Positions 53,982 through 61,499 of a stretch of 64,000 bases of DNA are shown piece by piece. Position numbers and translations under genes: made by a program. Position 1 is the first letter of the stretch, and each line of letters opens with the position of its first letter. This DNA comes from RYN-428 sp035551995 (GTDB lineage Bacteria > Planctomycetota > Phycisphaerae > Tepidisphaerales > Tepidisphaeraceae), in the NCBI GenBank assembly GCA_035551995.1, contig DASZME010000042.1:45331-109330 (forward strand). Direction: 5' to 3'. The notes beneath the pieces are model-generated. The model worked only from the letters and a program-made list of their open reading frames with translations, did no database searches and was not told where the DNA came from.

Positions 53982-53987
53982 TATAAT
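53982..53987 (+). promoter_or_regulatory. TATAAT box suggesting a leaderless transcript
   Basis: A consensus -10 box TATAAT ends only seven bases before the ATG at 53995. If used, transcription would begin at or very near the start codon, giving a leaderless mRNA. No ribosome site is visible before the ATG, which agrees. A -35 box at the right distance is poor, so this is tentative. Confidence 0.35.
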
Positions 53988-53994
53988 CCACCAC

Positions 53995-54786
53995 ATGTTT
54001 CGACTCACGCGGGAAGTTCGTTTTGCCGTTAATCATCCCGCGGATTATTCTCTCGCTCACCATCCGACCAACAACTACGCCGGCTACCCTTCACTGAGCG
54101 GTTTCGGCTCGTTTTTGACGCTCCAGGCGACTTTGGTGGGCAACCTCGATCCGGCCAGCAATTATCTCGTCAACATCAAGCGCATCGACTCCGCCGTGCG
54201 CGAGCGCGCCATTCCCTTTGTCACCGCGGTCTTTGGCCTGGCGCCGCTCACGCCCGAACAAACGGTCGCTCAATTATTCAATCGCCTCACCGGCGCCTGG
54301 CCCGGTTTGGAACTGCAATATCTTAGGCTCGCCCTGTCCCCTTTTCTCTCTTATTCGGCCTCTGTTTCGGAGTTGCCCATGGTTCGTCTCAGCCAGAAAT
54401 TCGAGTTTTCCGCGACGCATCGGCTGCACAATCCCGCCCTCTCGGAAACCGAAAATTGCCGCATCTACGGCAAGTGCAATAACCCCCATGGACACGGGCA
54501 TAACTATGAAGTGCAAGTGACGCTTTCCGGAACGCCAAATGACGACGGCATCCTCATTTCTGTCCCCGCGTTCGAAACGATCGTCGCCTCCGCCGTCATC
54601 GATCGATTCGATCACAAGAACCTGAATGTCGAACTTCCCGAATTCCGCGAGCTGATTCCGACCGTCGAAAATATCGCCCGCGTCATCTACGGCTTGCTCA
54701 AACCCCGCTTTGACGAAAGCGCCTCCAGGCTTGCGGGCGTTACGGTTTGGGAAACGCCCAAGACCTTTTGCGAATATTCCGAATGA
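53995..54786 (+). CDS. Tandem-domain 6-pyruvoyl-tetrahydropterin synthase/QueD family protein
   Basis: A 263-residue fusion of two tunnelling-fold domains. The C-terminal half (about 127-263) is a standard PTPS/QueD domain, with zinc histidines in SATHRLHNP and HGHGHNYEV, plus FDHKNLN, PTVENIARVIY and the end VTVWETPKTFCEY. The N-terminal half (about 1-120) has LTREVRFAVN, GYPSLSGFGSFLTLQATLVG and YLVNIKRID in the same order but lacks the zinc histidines. The substrate is either a queuosine precursor or a pterin. Divergent from gyrB by 172 bases. Confidence 0.85.
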   Translation: MFRLTREVRFAVNHPADYSLAHHPTNNYAGYPSLSGFGSFLTLQATLVGNLDPASNYLVNIKRIDSAVRERAIPFVTAVFGLAPLTPEQTVAQLFNRLTGAWPGLELQYLRLALSPFLSYSASVSELPMVRLSQKFEFSATHRLHNPALSETENCRIYGKCNNPHGHGHNYEVQVTLSGTPNDDGILISVPAFETIVASAVIDRFDHKNLNVELPEFRELIPTVENIARVIYGLLKPRFDESASRLAGVTVWETPKTFCEYSE

Positions 54787-54902
54787 CCACCCTGACGGCT
54801 TATGGCGTGCCGGATGGGAGACGCTGACCGCCAGGACATTCAGAGGTGGCTCTGCAAAATTCGCCCTTCCCTTGGCACGGGGTTTTGGTAAAATCGCGCG
54901 AT

Positions 54903-55067
54903 ATGAACTCGCAGCCCGCCACCAAGCGTTCGGTTGTTCTGGTAATCGTTCTGGCAGTGGTGTCCGTGACGTTTTTGGCGATTGCCATCAAGGGGGATGT
55001 CAAGAAAGGCGACACAAGAAAGCCCCCGGCCGGCAATTTTCTACAGCGGGCGTTGGATGTAAAATGA
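54903..55067 (+). CDS. Small single-span membrane protein
   Basis: A 54-residue reading frame with an N-in helix: MNSQPATKRSVVLVIVLAVV, then SVTFLAIAIKG, and a basic end (DVKKGDTRKPPAGNFLQRAL). No strong ribosome site is visible. It stands between the PTPS gene and the tRNA genes on the same strand. Function unknown; reality of the gene rests on the well-formed membrane helix. Confidence 0.45.
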   Translation: MNSQPATKRSVVLVIVLAVVSVTFLAIAIKGDVKKGDTRKPPAGNFLQRALDVK

Positions 55068-55160
55068 TCGGCTGTTGCAGGATTTGAATTTCCCGCCTAA
55101 CATACCCGCACGCAATTCATCGGCTTTATTAGGCCATTACTGAATTTGCATCAATGAAGA

Positions 55161-55234
55161 GCAGCCGTAGCTCAATTGGATAGAGCGGCGGTCTACGGAA
55201 CCGCAGGTTATAGGTTCGATCCCTATCGGCTGCA
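55161..55234 (+). tRNA. tRNA-Arg (ACG)
   Basis: Cloverleaf fits fully: acceptor GCAGCCG/CGGCTGC, D arm TAGCTCAATTGGATAGAGC, anticodon stem GCGGT/ACCGC around CTACGGA, and T arm with GGTTCGATCC. Anticodon ACG reads CGU (and CGC/CGA after inosine change). The CCA end is not encoded. A second tRNA-Arg follows 57 bases on. Confidence 0.95.
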
Positions 55235-55291
55235 TTGTTTTCCGCCCCGGTTGGCCAGGAGCGGATCGTTTTATCGCTCGAATTTTCAGGG

Positions 55292-55366
55292 GCACCCGTA
55301 GCTCAATTGGATAGAGCGTTCGCCGTCGAAGCGAAAGGATGTAGGTTCGACTCCTATCCGGGTGCG
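55292..55366 (+). tRNA. tRNA-Arg (TCG)
   Basis: Acceptor GCACCCG/CGGGTGC, D arm TAGCTCAATTGGATAGAGC identical to the neighbouring tRNA, anticodon stem TTCGC/GCGAA around CGTCGAA, and T arm with GGTTCGACTCC. Anticodon TCG reads CGA. The CCA end is not encoded. The shared D arm with the upstream gene suggests an old duplication. Confidence 0.95.
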
Positions 55367-55402
55367 TTCGTACTTTCCGCCAAACGCCCCGACCACCGAA
55401 AT

Positions 55403-55771
55403 TCAATTTGTCAGCTCTCTGATGGCGGCGAGCAGCGACGGGAAATGAAACGGCTTCGCCACGAATCGGCTAAATCCGGCGCGCCCCGCGCCGTCCACTC
55501 GTTCTCTTGAAGTGTGACCGCTGACCGCTATCCCGATCAACCCATATCGGCTGTGCAGTTCACTCATCAAGGATTCCCCTGACTCATCCGACAGCCCCAG
55601 ATCGCTTACCAGCAAGTTATAACGATTTGATTCGGCCAGTCGTCGCGCCTCATCGGCCGTTCTGGCTTCATGCACAACAAACCCCTGCAGTCGCATCAAC
55701 TTAGCCATAGCCACCCGCGTGTCATCATGATCCTCAGCCAATAAAATCGATATTTTGGTTAAGTTATCCAT
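55403..55771 (-). CDS. Stand-alone response regulator receiver
   Basis: A 122-residue CheY-type domain with no output domain. The acidic pocket is LLAEDHDDT, the phosphoacceptor Asp57 lies in LLVSDLGLSDESG, then Ser84 (AVSGHTS) and Lys106 (FVAKPFHF). It should be phosphorylated by a histidine kinase elsewhere and pass the signal by protein contact. Start ATG 55771 is favoured over 55801 because it directly precedes the fold. Convergent with the tRNA genes. Confidence 0.88.
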   Translation of the reverse strand: MDNLTKISILLAEDHDDTRVAMAKLMRLQGFVVHEARTADEARRLAESNRYNLLVSDLGLSDESGESLMSELHSRYGLIGIAVSGHTSRERVDGAGRAGFSRFVAKPFHFPSLLAAIRELTN

Positions 55772-56236
55772 GTTTCGAGCGCCTTGTACTCTTAATGACA
55801 CCTAGCATGCGCCGGGCGCCGTTGGAAAGAAACCTTACCAAATCTAAGGAATTGCGTCGTTCAGCGGGGCAATACCGTAGGCGAGTGCCATGGTTTTCTC
55901 CACGGCAGCAATCGCACTGTTCAATTGAATCGTCGCTGTCTAGCGCTCCAACCAGAGCAGCGGGAACGTGCCGCTCACGGACAGCGAATTCTTCAAAAAA
56001 CAAAAGACTTTACGCGTAATATCATTCGACAAGGCACGCGTATTTTATTTGTGGTCGGCGAAATTGCCATGGCGACATGGCAAACAGTTGTAACGCGAGG
56101 TCGAAGGGGCAAGTTGAGACTCCGCGCTTTTGGATAATTTACGAGTCTACTCAATTTTCGTCAAAACGGCCGCCTTTGGCGCGTATACGGCCGTTCTCTG
56201 CTCCGTTATGGATCCGCAAAAAAAGTCGCAAATGCT
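55772..56236. other. 465-base intergenic stretch, nothing recognised
   Basis: Between the receiver gene and the radical SAM gene I find no gene, tRNA or family repeat. The base composition is slightly less GC-rich than the neighbourhood. Part of it (56138-56236) is open in the frame of the radical SAM gene and could be its true N-terminus if a non-ATG start is used. Confidence 0.4.
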
Positions 56237-57226
56237 TTGCGAACAAAGTACGCATATCGTCGCCGAATATCCGATGTGCGGTCAGCGCCGTATATCCTCT
56301 TTCTTGAGCCGCTCTATTACTGCAATCTGGATTGTCCGCTTTGCGATCGCCAAGTTTTCCCCACGGCGAGGGTGAAAGATGCGGGAAAATTATCGTTGGA
56401 ACTCTATGATCGCATTTTGGATGAAGTTGGAGATTGGCTGTTCCAGTGCCAGATTTTCGGGCAGGGCAAGGCAATGCTTGATTGGAACCTAACCCGTCAG
56501 ATCATCGAGCGCTCGCACCGTCGTCGGATTTTTACGCTGGTCAGCACCAATTGCACGCTCATTACGCCGCGGATAGCGGAGGAGGTTGTTTCCTGCGGCC
56601 TCGATCACCTCGTGTTTGCGATCGATGGTATCACCCAGCAGAGCTATGAGGTGTACCGCACGGGAGGGAAGCTGGACGATGCGATGGATGGAATGCGTCG
56701 TGTCGTGGACCAGAAGCGAAAACAGAAATCGAAGATAGAACTTGAGTGGCAATTCCTTGTTCATAAGCATAATGCGCACGAGATAGACGCGGCCCGGACA
56801 CTTGCTCGCGAACTGGGCGTTTTTCTTCGTTTGGCGCCGCTGCGCGGGATGGAATGGGATAAAGACCTGGAAAAATTTTGGCTGGCCGGCAACATTCCAA
56901 TTGCCGCCCGTTCCGTTAGCGCGGGTATGACGATGCAGGACATTCCGTGTTATTTTCTGTGGAGATCACTTGTTCTTAATTCCAACGGGAAAATCGCGCG
57001 TTGCCTGATTTATCACAACGTCTCGCAGTACGTGAACCTGCACGACCACTCAGTTCTTGAAGCTTATAATCATCCGAGCATGCAACGAGCACGGCAACTG
57101 TTCAGCAAACAAGCCGTTCCCGCCGGCGATTTTCCATCGCCATCTGGTGATTGCCCTTATTTCGAGCGTCATCACGGCGGGCAAAACCGCAAACAACGAA
57201 CGCCATTGCAGTTGGCGACGGTGTAA
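56237..57226 (+). CDS. Radical SAM protein
   Basis: A 329-residue enzyme with the iron-sulfur motif CNLDCPLC (C-x3-C-x2-C) after ILFLEPLYY, the glycine-rich IFGQGKAM, and a typical barrel (STNCTLIT, CGLDHLVFAIDGITQQSYEVYR). A C-terminal Cys-bearing region (CYFLWRSLVLNSNGKIARCLI and SGDCPYF) resembles SPASM/twitch clusters of peptide- or protein-modifying enzymes. The start is unclear: TTG 56237 is the only usual codon, and the frame is open from 56138. Gene order with the next PHP phosphatase hints at a surface-glycan setting, but function is not assigned. Confidence 0.8.
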   Translation: MRTKYAYRRRISDVRSAPYILFLEPLYYCNLDCPLCDRQVFPTARVKDAGKLSLELYDRILDEVGDWLFQCQIFGQGKAMLDWNLTRQIIERSHRRRIFTLVSTNCTLITPRIAEEVVSCGLDHLVFAIDGITQQSYEVYRTGGKLDDAMDGMRRVVDQKRKQKSKIELEWQFLVHKHNAHEIDAARTLARELGVFLRLAPLRGMEWDKDLEKFWLAGNIPIAARSVSAGMTMQDIPCYFLWRSLVLNSNGKIARCLIYHNVSQYVNLHDHSVLEAYNHPSMQRARQLFSKQAVPAGDFPSPSGDCPYFERHHGGQNRKQRTPLQLATV

Positions 57227-57324
57227 ATCTCGGCTCGCGTACATGCAGATTCCATCCTCGCCATTAGCGCCCTTTTCGCAGGCGCAGTCGGTACGGATGC
57301 ACCGCTTCGGCGTCAATCAATGCG

Positions 57325-58062
57325 ATTGATATTCACTGTCATTGCCTTGCTGGCGTTGATGATGGACCTGAAGATATCGAAGAGGCGTTGGCTCTGTGTC
57401 ACGCACTGGTCGCCGACGGAATCACTGTCGTGGTTGCCACACCCCATCAAATGGGGCCATATGAAGGTCGAAACGCTCCTCCGCAGGTGCGTGCGGCGGT
57501 GCAAGAGTTACAGCGAAATCTAGACGTGCGGCAGATTCCATTACAGGTCATTCCAGGCGCTGACGTTAGAATCGACCACCGGCTCGAAGCGCTTTTTGAT
57601 TCGGATGCCGTCAGCAGCATCGCCGATGCAAAGCGATACTTGTTACTCGAGCTTCCGCATGAGACGTACATCGAGTTGCGGCATTTAATCGCGAAGTTCA
57701 GCCAGTCCAACCGCACGTTAATCATTACACACCCCGAGCGACATTCAGTCCTCCGGCGAAAATCCGACCTAATGGCGCCGTGGCTTGACGAGGGGGGGAT
57801 ATTGCAGATTACAGGCGGGAGTCTTTTCGGAACCTTCGGCAGAACTTCGGAAGAGGCCGCGTGGGAATGGCTTCAGCGCGGACTGGTGCATCTTGTGGCG
57901 AGCGATGCTCACGGCGCCGTCTCGCGGCCGCCGACCATGTCCGATGCCATCGATGAAATCAGCGATCGGCTTGGCGAAAAGATCGCGGGACGTGTCTGCG
58001 TCGAGAATCCACTGCGTGTGCTCCGTGGTGAACCGCTGCTTTCGTGCGACGAAGTCTTATAG
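57325..58062 (+). CDS. CpsB/CapC-like PHP phosphatase with disturbed start
   Basis: PHP-fold metal-dependent tyrosine phosphatase as used in capsule and exopolysaccharide control. In the frame are IDIHCHCLAGVDDGPEDIEE (the family start), VVVATPHQMGPYEG, GADVRIDHRLE, LLLELPHETY, ITHPERHSVLRR and LVASDAHGA. No ATG, GTG or TTG precedes the first motif in frame. The nearby ATG at 57320 is one base out of frame (ATGCG-ATTGAT), so one missing base would restore Met-Arg-Ile-Asp-Ile-His. Either a sequencing error, a recent frameshift or an ATT start (57325) explains it; from TTG 57388 the metal motif would be lost. Confidence 0.72.
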   Translation: MDIHCHCLAGVDDGPEDIEEALALCHALVADGITVVVATPHQMGPYEGRNAPPQVRAAVQELQRNLDVRQIPLQVIPGADVRIDHRLEALFDSDAVSSIADAKRYLLLELPHETYIELRHLIAKFSQSNRTLIITHPERHSVLRRKSDLMAPWLDEGGILQITGGSLFGTFGRTSEEAAWEWLQRGLVHLVASDAHGAVSRPPTMSDAIDEISDRLGEKIAGRVCVENPLRVLRGEPLLSCDEVL

Positions 58063-58111
58063 GGAGTAAATCCCATTGTGAAATTGTTCGATCATTGCCG
58101 CGACAGTGGGG

Positions 58112-59377
58112 TCAGGCCAAATTTCCCGTCCGCAACGTGATGTGAACGATCTCCGCGGGGGAATTGATTCGCAGCGGAAACCAGTTGCCGATGCCGTTTG
58201 AAACGAACAGTTGCGAGTTGGCGTTCTTGTATAAGCCGGTCCAGTATTTATATCGCAACGGCCCAGCGCCGATTCTCTTCGTCAGCATGATTTGACCGCC
58301 GTGGGTATGGCCGGAAAGTGTAAGGGGCAGGTCAGCTTCGGTTGCGTGGTCGAATGCATGGGGGTGGTGGGCCAGCAGAATCGGAAAGGCATTCGGCTGA
58401 CGCTGGCCAACGACGGCTTTGACGGATGCCGCCCGCGCGACGTCACTGGGCATGCGAAACCGGCGATTGGCTTCCTTCCCGGAACGGCCGATATCCGCGC
58501 CGTTATAAAAGGGACCCCAACTGATGCCGAGAAACTGGATCGGCGTTTTTCGGCCACTGACATTGAAGGTCTTCGTTTCATCCCGCAGCAACGGAAGCCC
58601 CGCGGAAAGCACTTCGCCTTCAAACCGGTCCACGTCCACCATCACATCGTGATTTCCTTCGATCATCACCAAGCCAGATCGGGAATGCAGGCGACGAATG
58701 AAGTCGATGCCGTCCGTGACGCGTGGGCCGGAGATGTCGAGCAGGTCACCGGCGAAGGCGACGACGTCCGCTTCCAAAGCATTGGTCGCTTCGGCGACGC
58801 GTTCGGCCATGCCGGATGGCAGAAATTTGCCGATGTGCAAATCAGCTACATGCGCGATCGTAACGCCGTCCAAATCCGACGGCAGGGTCGGCAGATGAAG
58901 TTCGACGCGGCGAATTCTGAAATGCTCGATCTCAAAAGTCGATCGGCCTGCGATTCCGATAGCTGCCAGGGGAGGAACCATCGCAGCGGCTCCGGCGAGC
59001 GCTTGGCGCCGGGAAATCGAATGAGATGCGCTTGGCTCGTTGAGCATCGATGTGCGGGCAGCAAGTCGTTGCAGAAGACGATTGCTCGCAGCGCCTGTTC
59101 GGCTGATTGCCAATTCGAGAATAGCGATAGGCAAGATCGAGAGATGCCATACATAGACTGCGATAGGCCAGATCATTGGCCGAAAATTCGGGACATGCCC
59201 GATGATCGATCCGACAAAAATCGAAACGATGTATGACAGTTGCACGAGCATGAATCCGCCGACCGACAGTCGCCATAGACGCGAGAGTCGAAGACGTTGA
59301 AGCCGCCGATCGGAGACGCGCCAGAAGATCACATCGCCGGCGATCATGACTGCAAGCAGGAGGAGAAATCGGCTCAT
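58112..59377 (-). CDS. Membrane-anchored metallophosphoesterase (YaeI-like)
   Basis: A 421-residue protein. Three or four hydrophobic helices (about 2-115) come first, then a twin-arginine-like SRRQALAGAAAMVPPLAAIG, then a calcineurin-type phosphoesterase: HVADLHIGKF (Asp, His), VVAFAGDLLD, VMIEGNHDVM, LAHHPHAF and LSGHTHGGQI. These are all five metal-binding motifs. Relatives act on phospholipid or UDP-linked lipid A precursors. ATG 59377 is chosen because upstream in-frame sequence has no domain. It converges with the PHP phosphatase gene. Confidence 0.85.
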   Translation of the reverse strand: MSRFLLLLAVMIAGDVIFWRVSDRRLQRLRLSRLWRLSVGGFMLVQLSYIVSIFVGSIIGHVPNFRPMIWPIAVYVWHLSILPIAILELAISRTGAASNRLLQRLAARTSMLNEPSASHSISRRQALAGAAAMVPPLAAIGIAGRSTFEIEHFRIRRVELHLPTLPSDLDGVTIAHVADLHIGKFLPSGMAERVAEATNALEADVVAFAGDLLDISGPRVTDGIDFIRRLHSRSGLVMIEGNHDVMVDVDRFEGEVLSAGLPLLRDETKTFNVSGRKTPIQFLGISWGPFYNGADIGRSGKEANRRFRMPSDVARAASVKAVVGQRQPNAFPILLAHHPHAFDHATEADLPLTLSGHTHGGQIMLTKRIGAGPLRYKYWTGLYKNANSQLFVSNGIGNWFPLRINSPAEIVHITLRTGNLA

Positions 59378-59933
59378 AATTAAGTCTCGGATCGACGGGC
59401 ATCGTAAGCGATTTCGATCACGCGGGAAGCTGTCGTCGGAAAAATCCGAATCGCGGAGTTCTCGATTTATATACAATTCATCGACTTCTCGCCAGCGAGT
59501 AGCAGTTAAGCGAAGGCGCCGTGTGACGATTTGGAGCCGCACTTCCACATGAAACAGGCATGAAATCATGCGCGTGAAACTAATTAGCAATTGACAGTCG
59601 ATCGCGAAAGTAGCTATGTCATTTGAATATGATAAGTCCAATCGTTTATTGTAAAACTGCATTCTTATAGAATTTAGCGGTTGCGAAATGTCAACAGTAT
59701 GCTCTAATTCGGCGCACCGTCGGCTTGGCAATGGGTAGTCTCCACGAATCGGAAGATTGGATTGGAGAAAGAGCGTCGCCTGACGGTTTGGTTTCGGTGT
59801 TAGAACCCGGGCTGAGGGCTATTCATTTCTACCGGGTCATATTGATATTCGCGCAGGTGGCAGTTGCACCTTGCACAAAAGCTTGCCGTTGGGCTTGCGA
59901 AGAGTAGTGGTTTAATTGCGAGGAGGTAGCAAA
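59378..59933. other. 556-base intergenic stretch upstream of the PEP-CTERM gene
   Basis: This divergent space is AT-richer than the rest of the window (for example 59575-59700). I see a TTGACA at 59591-59596 but no convincing -10 box at the right distance, and no -24/-12 sigma-54 site with correct spacing. GAGGAGG at the right end is the ribosome site of the PEP-CTERM gene. No dispersed repeat copy is present. Confidence 0.4.
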
Positions 59934-61367
59934 ATGGCGACTCCGCTCGGCGTACTACAGAACCGGTTCCGCCGCAGTCAGCGTCAGCTTTTTATAGCGG
60001 CTGCGGCTTTTTCGCTTTCGTGCGGAGCCTCGTCCGCCCTTGCACAAGCAACCGGTCCTTATCTTGATTGGGGGACGACGGTAGGTCCATCGGCTCCGGC
60101 AGGTTCCACCTTCACTCCCGCTCCCTTTCTGTACGACGGCAACGTCGCAAGCGTGCAAGCCTATTTGCAGTCGCAGCAATCATCGGGCGGCATCACGGCC
60201 GTCCGAATTAACACGCCCATTTCCGCCGCCACCGCTTCGGCAATATTTGATAATTCCAGTTTCACAGTCCAATATGTGTTTGCCGATCTGGAAGGCCCAA
60301 GCAATCTTACCCAAACCCAAACTCTCGTCGGCCAGATTCAAGGGGACGGCAGCAATAAATCGGCAAATGCGTTCATAGGAAATTATTCGTTCTCCACGGT
60401 TGGATCCGATCCGACGCTCGCCACCGCGCGCGGATTCTCGGGCGCCAACATTAACACGTTCCGCGCATCGGGCGCGAATATGGTCAACCCCCAGTTGTAT
60501 CCGGGGGCGCCGGACTACCGTGACCCGGCCAACGGGGACACCACGATTTCCGGCGGGAATTTTCCGAATCTTCGTTCTTCGTTATTCATCCTCCCGATTG
60601 AACGATTGTCTTACGCCGCTCAAAGCAACGCGGCGGGAACGCCGCTCATTCCTTATGTGTCGCGATTCATGAATTATGGCAACGGAGCCCTGCAAAATGG
60701 CAATGGGACTAACGGCGGCCCGGTCGGCAGTTTTGTTCCTGGCGTCGCCACCCAAAACCTCACCGCCACCCAGACGACCAATCAGATGCTTTCGCGGGAT
60801 GATTTCCAGGCGCAGATGCTTCACTATCGCCTTCGCGGGGCCACCGGCTTTCATCTCTTCGACGGCGGCGTCGTGGGTTATACCGATACCCAATTCCAGT
60901 CCGACGCCACGACCGGCTTCAACTTTCTAAACAGCAGCACTTACGGATTTGCGGCGACCACTACGACCCCGCTTACGTTCGGATCGTCCGGCAATTTCGG
61001 CGGCGTCGCGAATAAGTCTTCAGAAGACGCGGGCGTTATTGTCTCGGGTGTTACCAACAGCAACAGCAAAATGGCGATCCTCGTCAGCAATTTAACCGAT
61101 GCTGGGACTACCTATCAACTCCCGTCTTCGATTGCAAATGTCTCTGTTCCTGCCAACGAACTTCTTACGGTCGGTCCCGATAGCCATGACCTCTTCGAAT
61201 TCAGCGTGATTTCGGGACAGTGGCACTTGGATTTATCGCAAATCGTCTTCGACGATACCGGCTTGACCGCACAAGACGAGACGGGCGTCCCTGAACCGGC
61301 GGCGGTATCAATGCTGGCGATTGGGGCGATCGGATTGTTAAGACGCCGAAGCCGGCGCGTACGCTGA
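59934..61367 (+). CDS. PEP-CTERM sorting-domain exported protein
   Basis: A 477-residue secreted protein. A signal peptide (FIAAAAFSLSCGASSALAQA) is followed by a long Ser/Thr/Asn/Gly-rich body and, at the end, VPEPAAVSMLAIGAIGLL then RRRSRRVR, the PEP-CTERM signal that exosortase recognises and cuts. The body contains FNFLNSSTYGF and MAILVSNLTDAGTTYQLP but no family I recognise. Strong ribosome site GAGGAGG. The exosortase gene is not in the window. Probably a cell-surface or matrix protein. Confidence 0.88.
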   Translation: MATPLGVLQNRFRRSQRQLFIAAAAFSLSCGASSALAQATGPYLDWGTTVGPSAPAGSTFTPAPFLYDGNVASVQAYLQSQQSSGGITAVRINTPISAATASAIFDNSSFTVQYVFADLEGPSNLTQTQTLVGQIQGDGSNKSANAFIGNYSFSTVGSDPTLATARGFSGANINTFRASGANMVNPQLYPGAPDYRDPANGDTTISGGNFPNLRSSLFILPIERLSYAAQSNAAGTPLIPYVSRFMNYGNGALQNGNGTNGGPVGSFVPGVATQNLTATQTTNQMLSRDDFQAQMLHYRLRGATGFHLFDGGVVGYTDTQFQSDATTGFNFLNSSTYGFAATTTTPLTFGSSGNFGGVANKSSEDAGVIVSGVTNSNSKMAILVSNLTDAGTTYQLPSSIANVSVPANELLTVGPDSHDLFEFSVISGQWHLDLSQIVFDDTGLTAQDETGVPEPAAVSMLAIGAIGLLRRRSRRVR

Positions 61368-61383
61368 ATTTCGTCGTGGGTGG

Positions 61384-61423
61384 CGCCGAGTCACCGAGCG
61401 GGCAGCGATCCGGCAACTCGGCG
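61384..61423 (+). terminator. Hairpin after the PEP-CTERM gene
   Basis: CGCCGAGT (61384-61391) and ACTCGGCG (61416-61423) form a perfect eight-base stem with a 24-base loop, 17 bases after the stop. No T run follows, so it may be a processing or decay barrier instead of a classical terminator. Confidence 0.3.
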
Positions 61424-61499
61424 GCGAAACAAGATAACCGTTTATTGCTGTATTTGGCGGCTCGAAGTCGAGTAGTCCCGGGTGGGGAGGAGAACTGTT

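Noticed and set aside
59845..59880. A possible sigma-54 promoter (GGCAG...TTGCA) before the PEP-CTERM gene
   Set aside because: The GG and GC elements are 12 bases apart where 10 are needed, so it does not fit the -24/-12 pattern.
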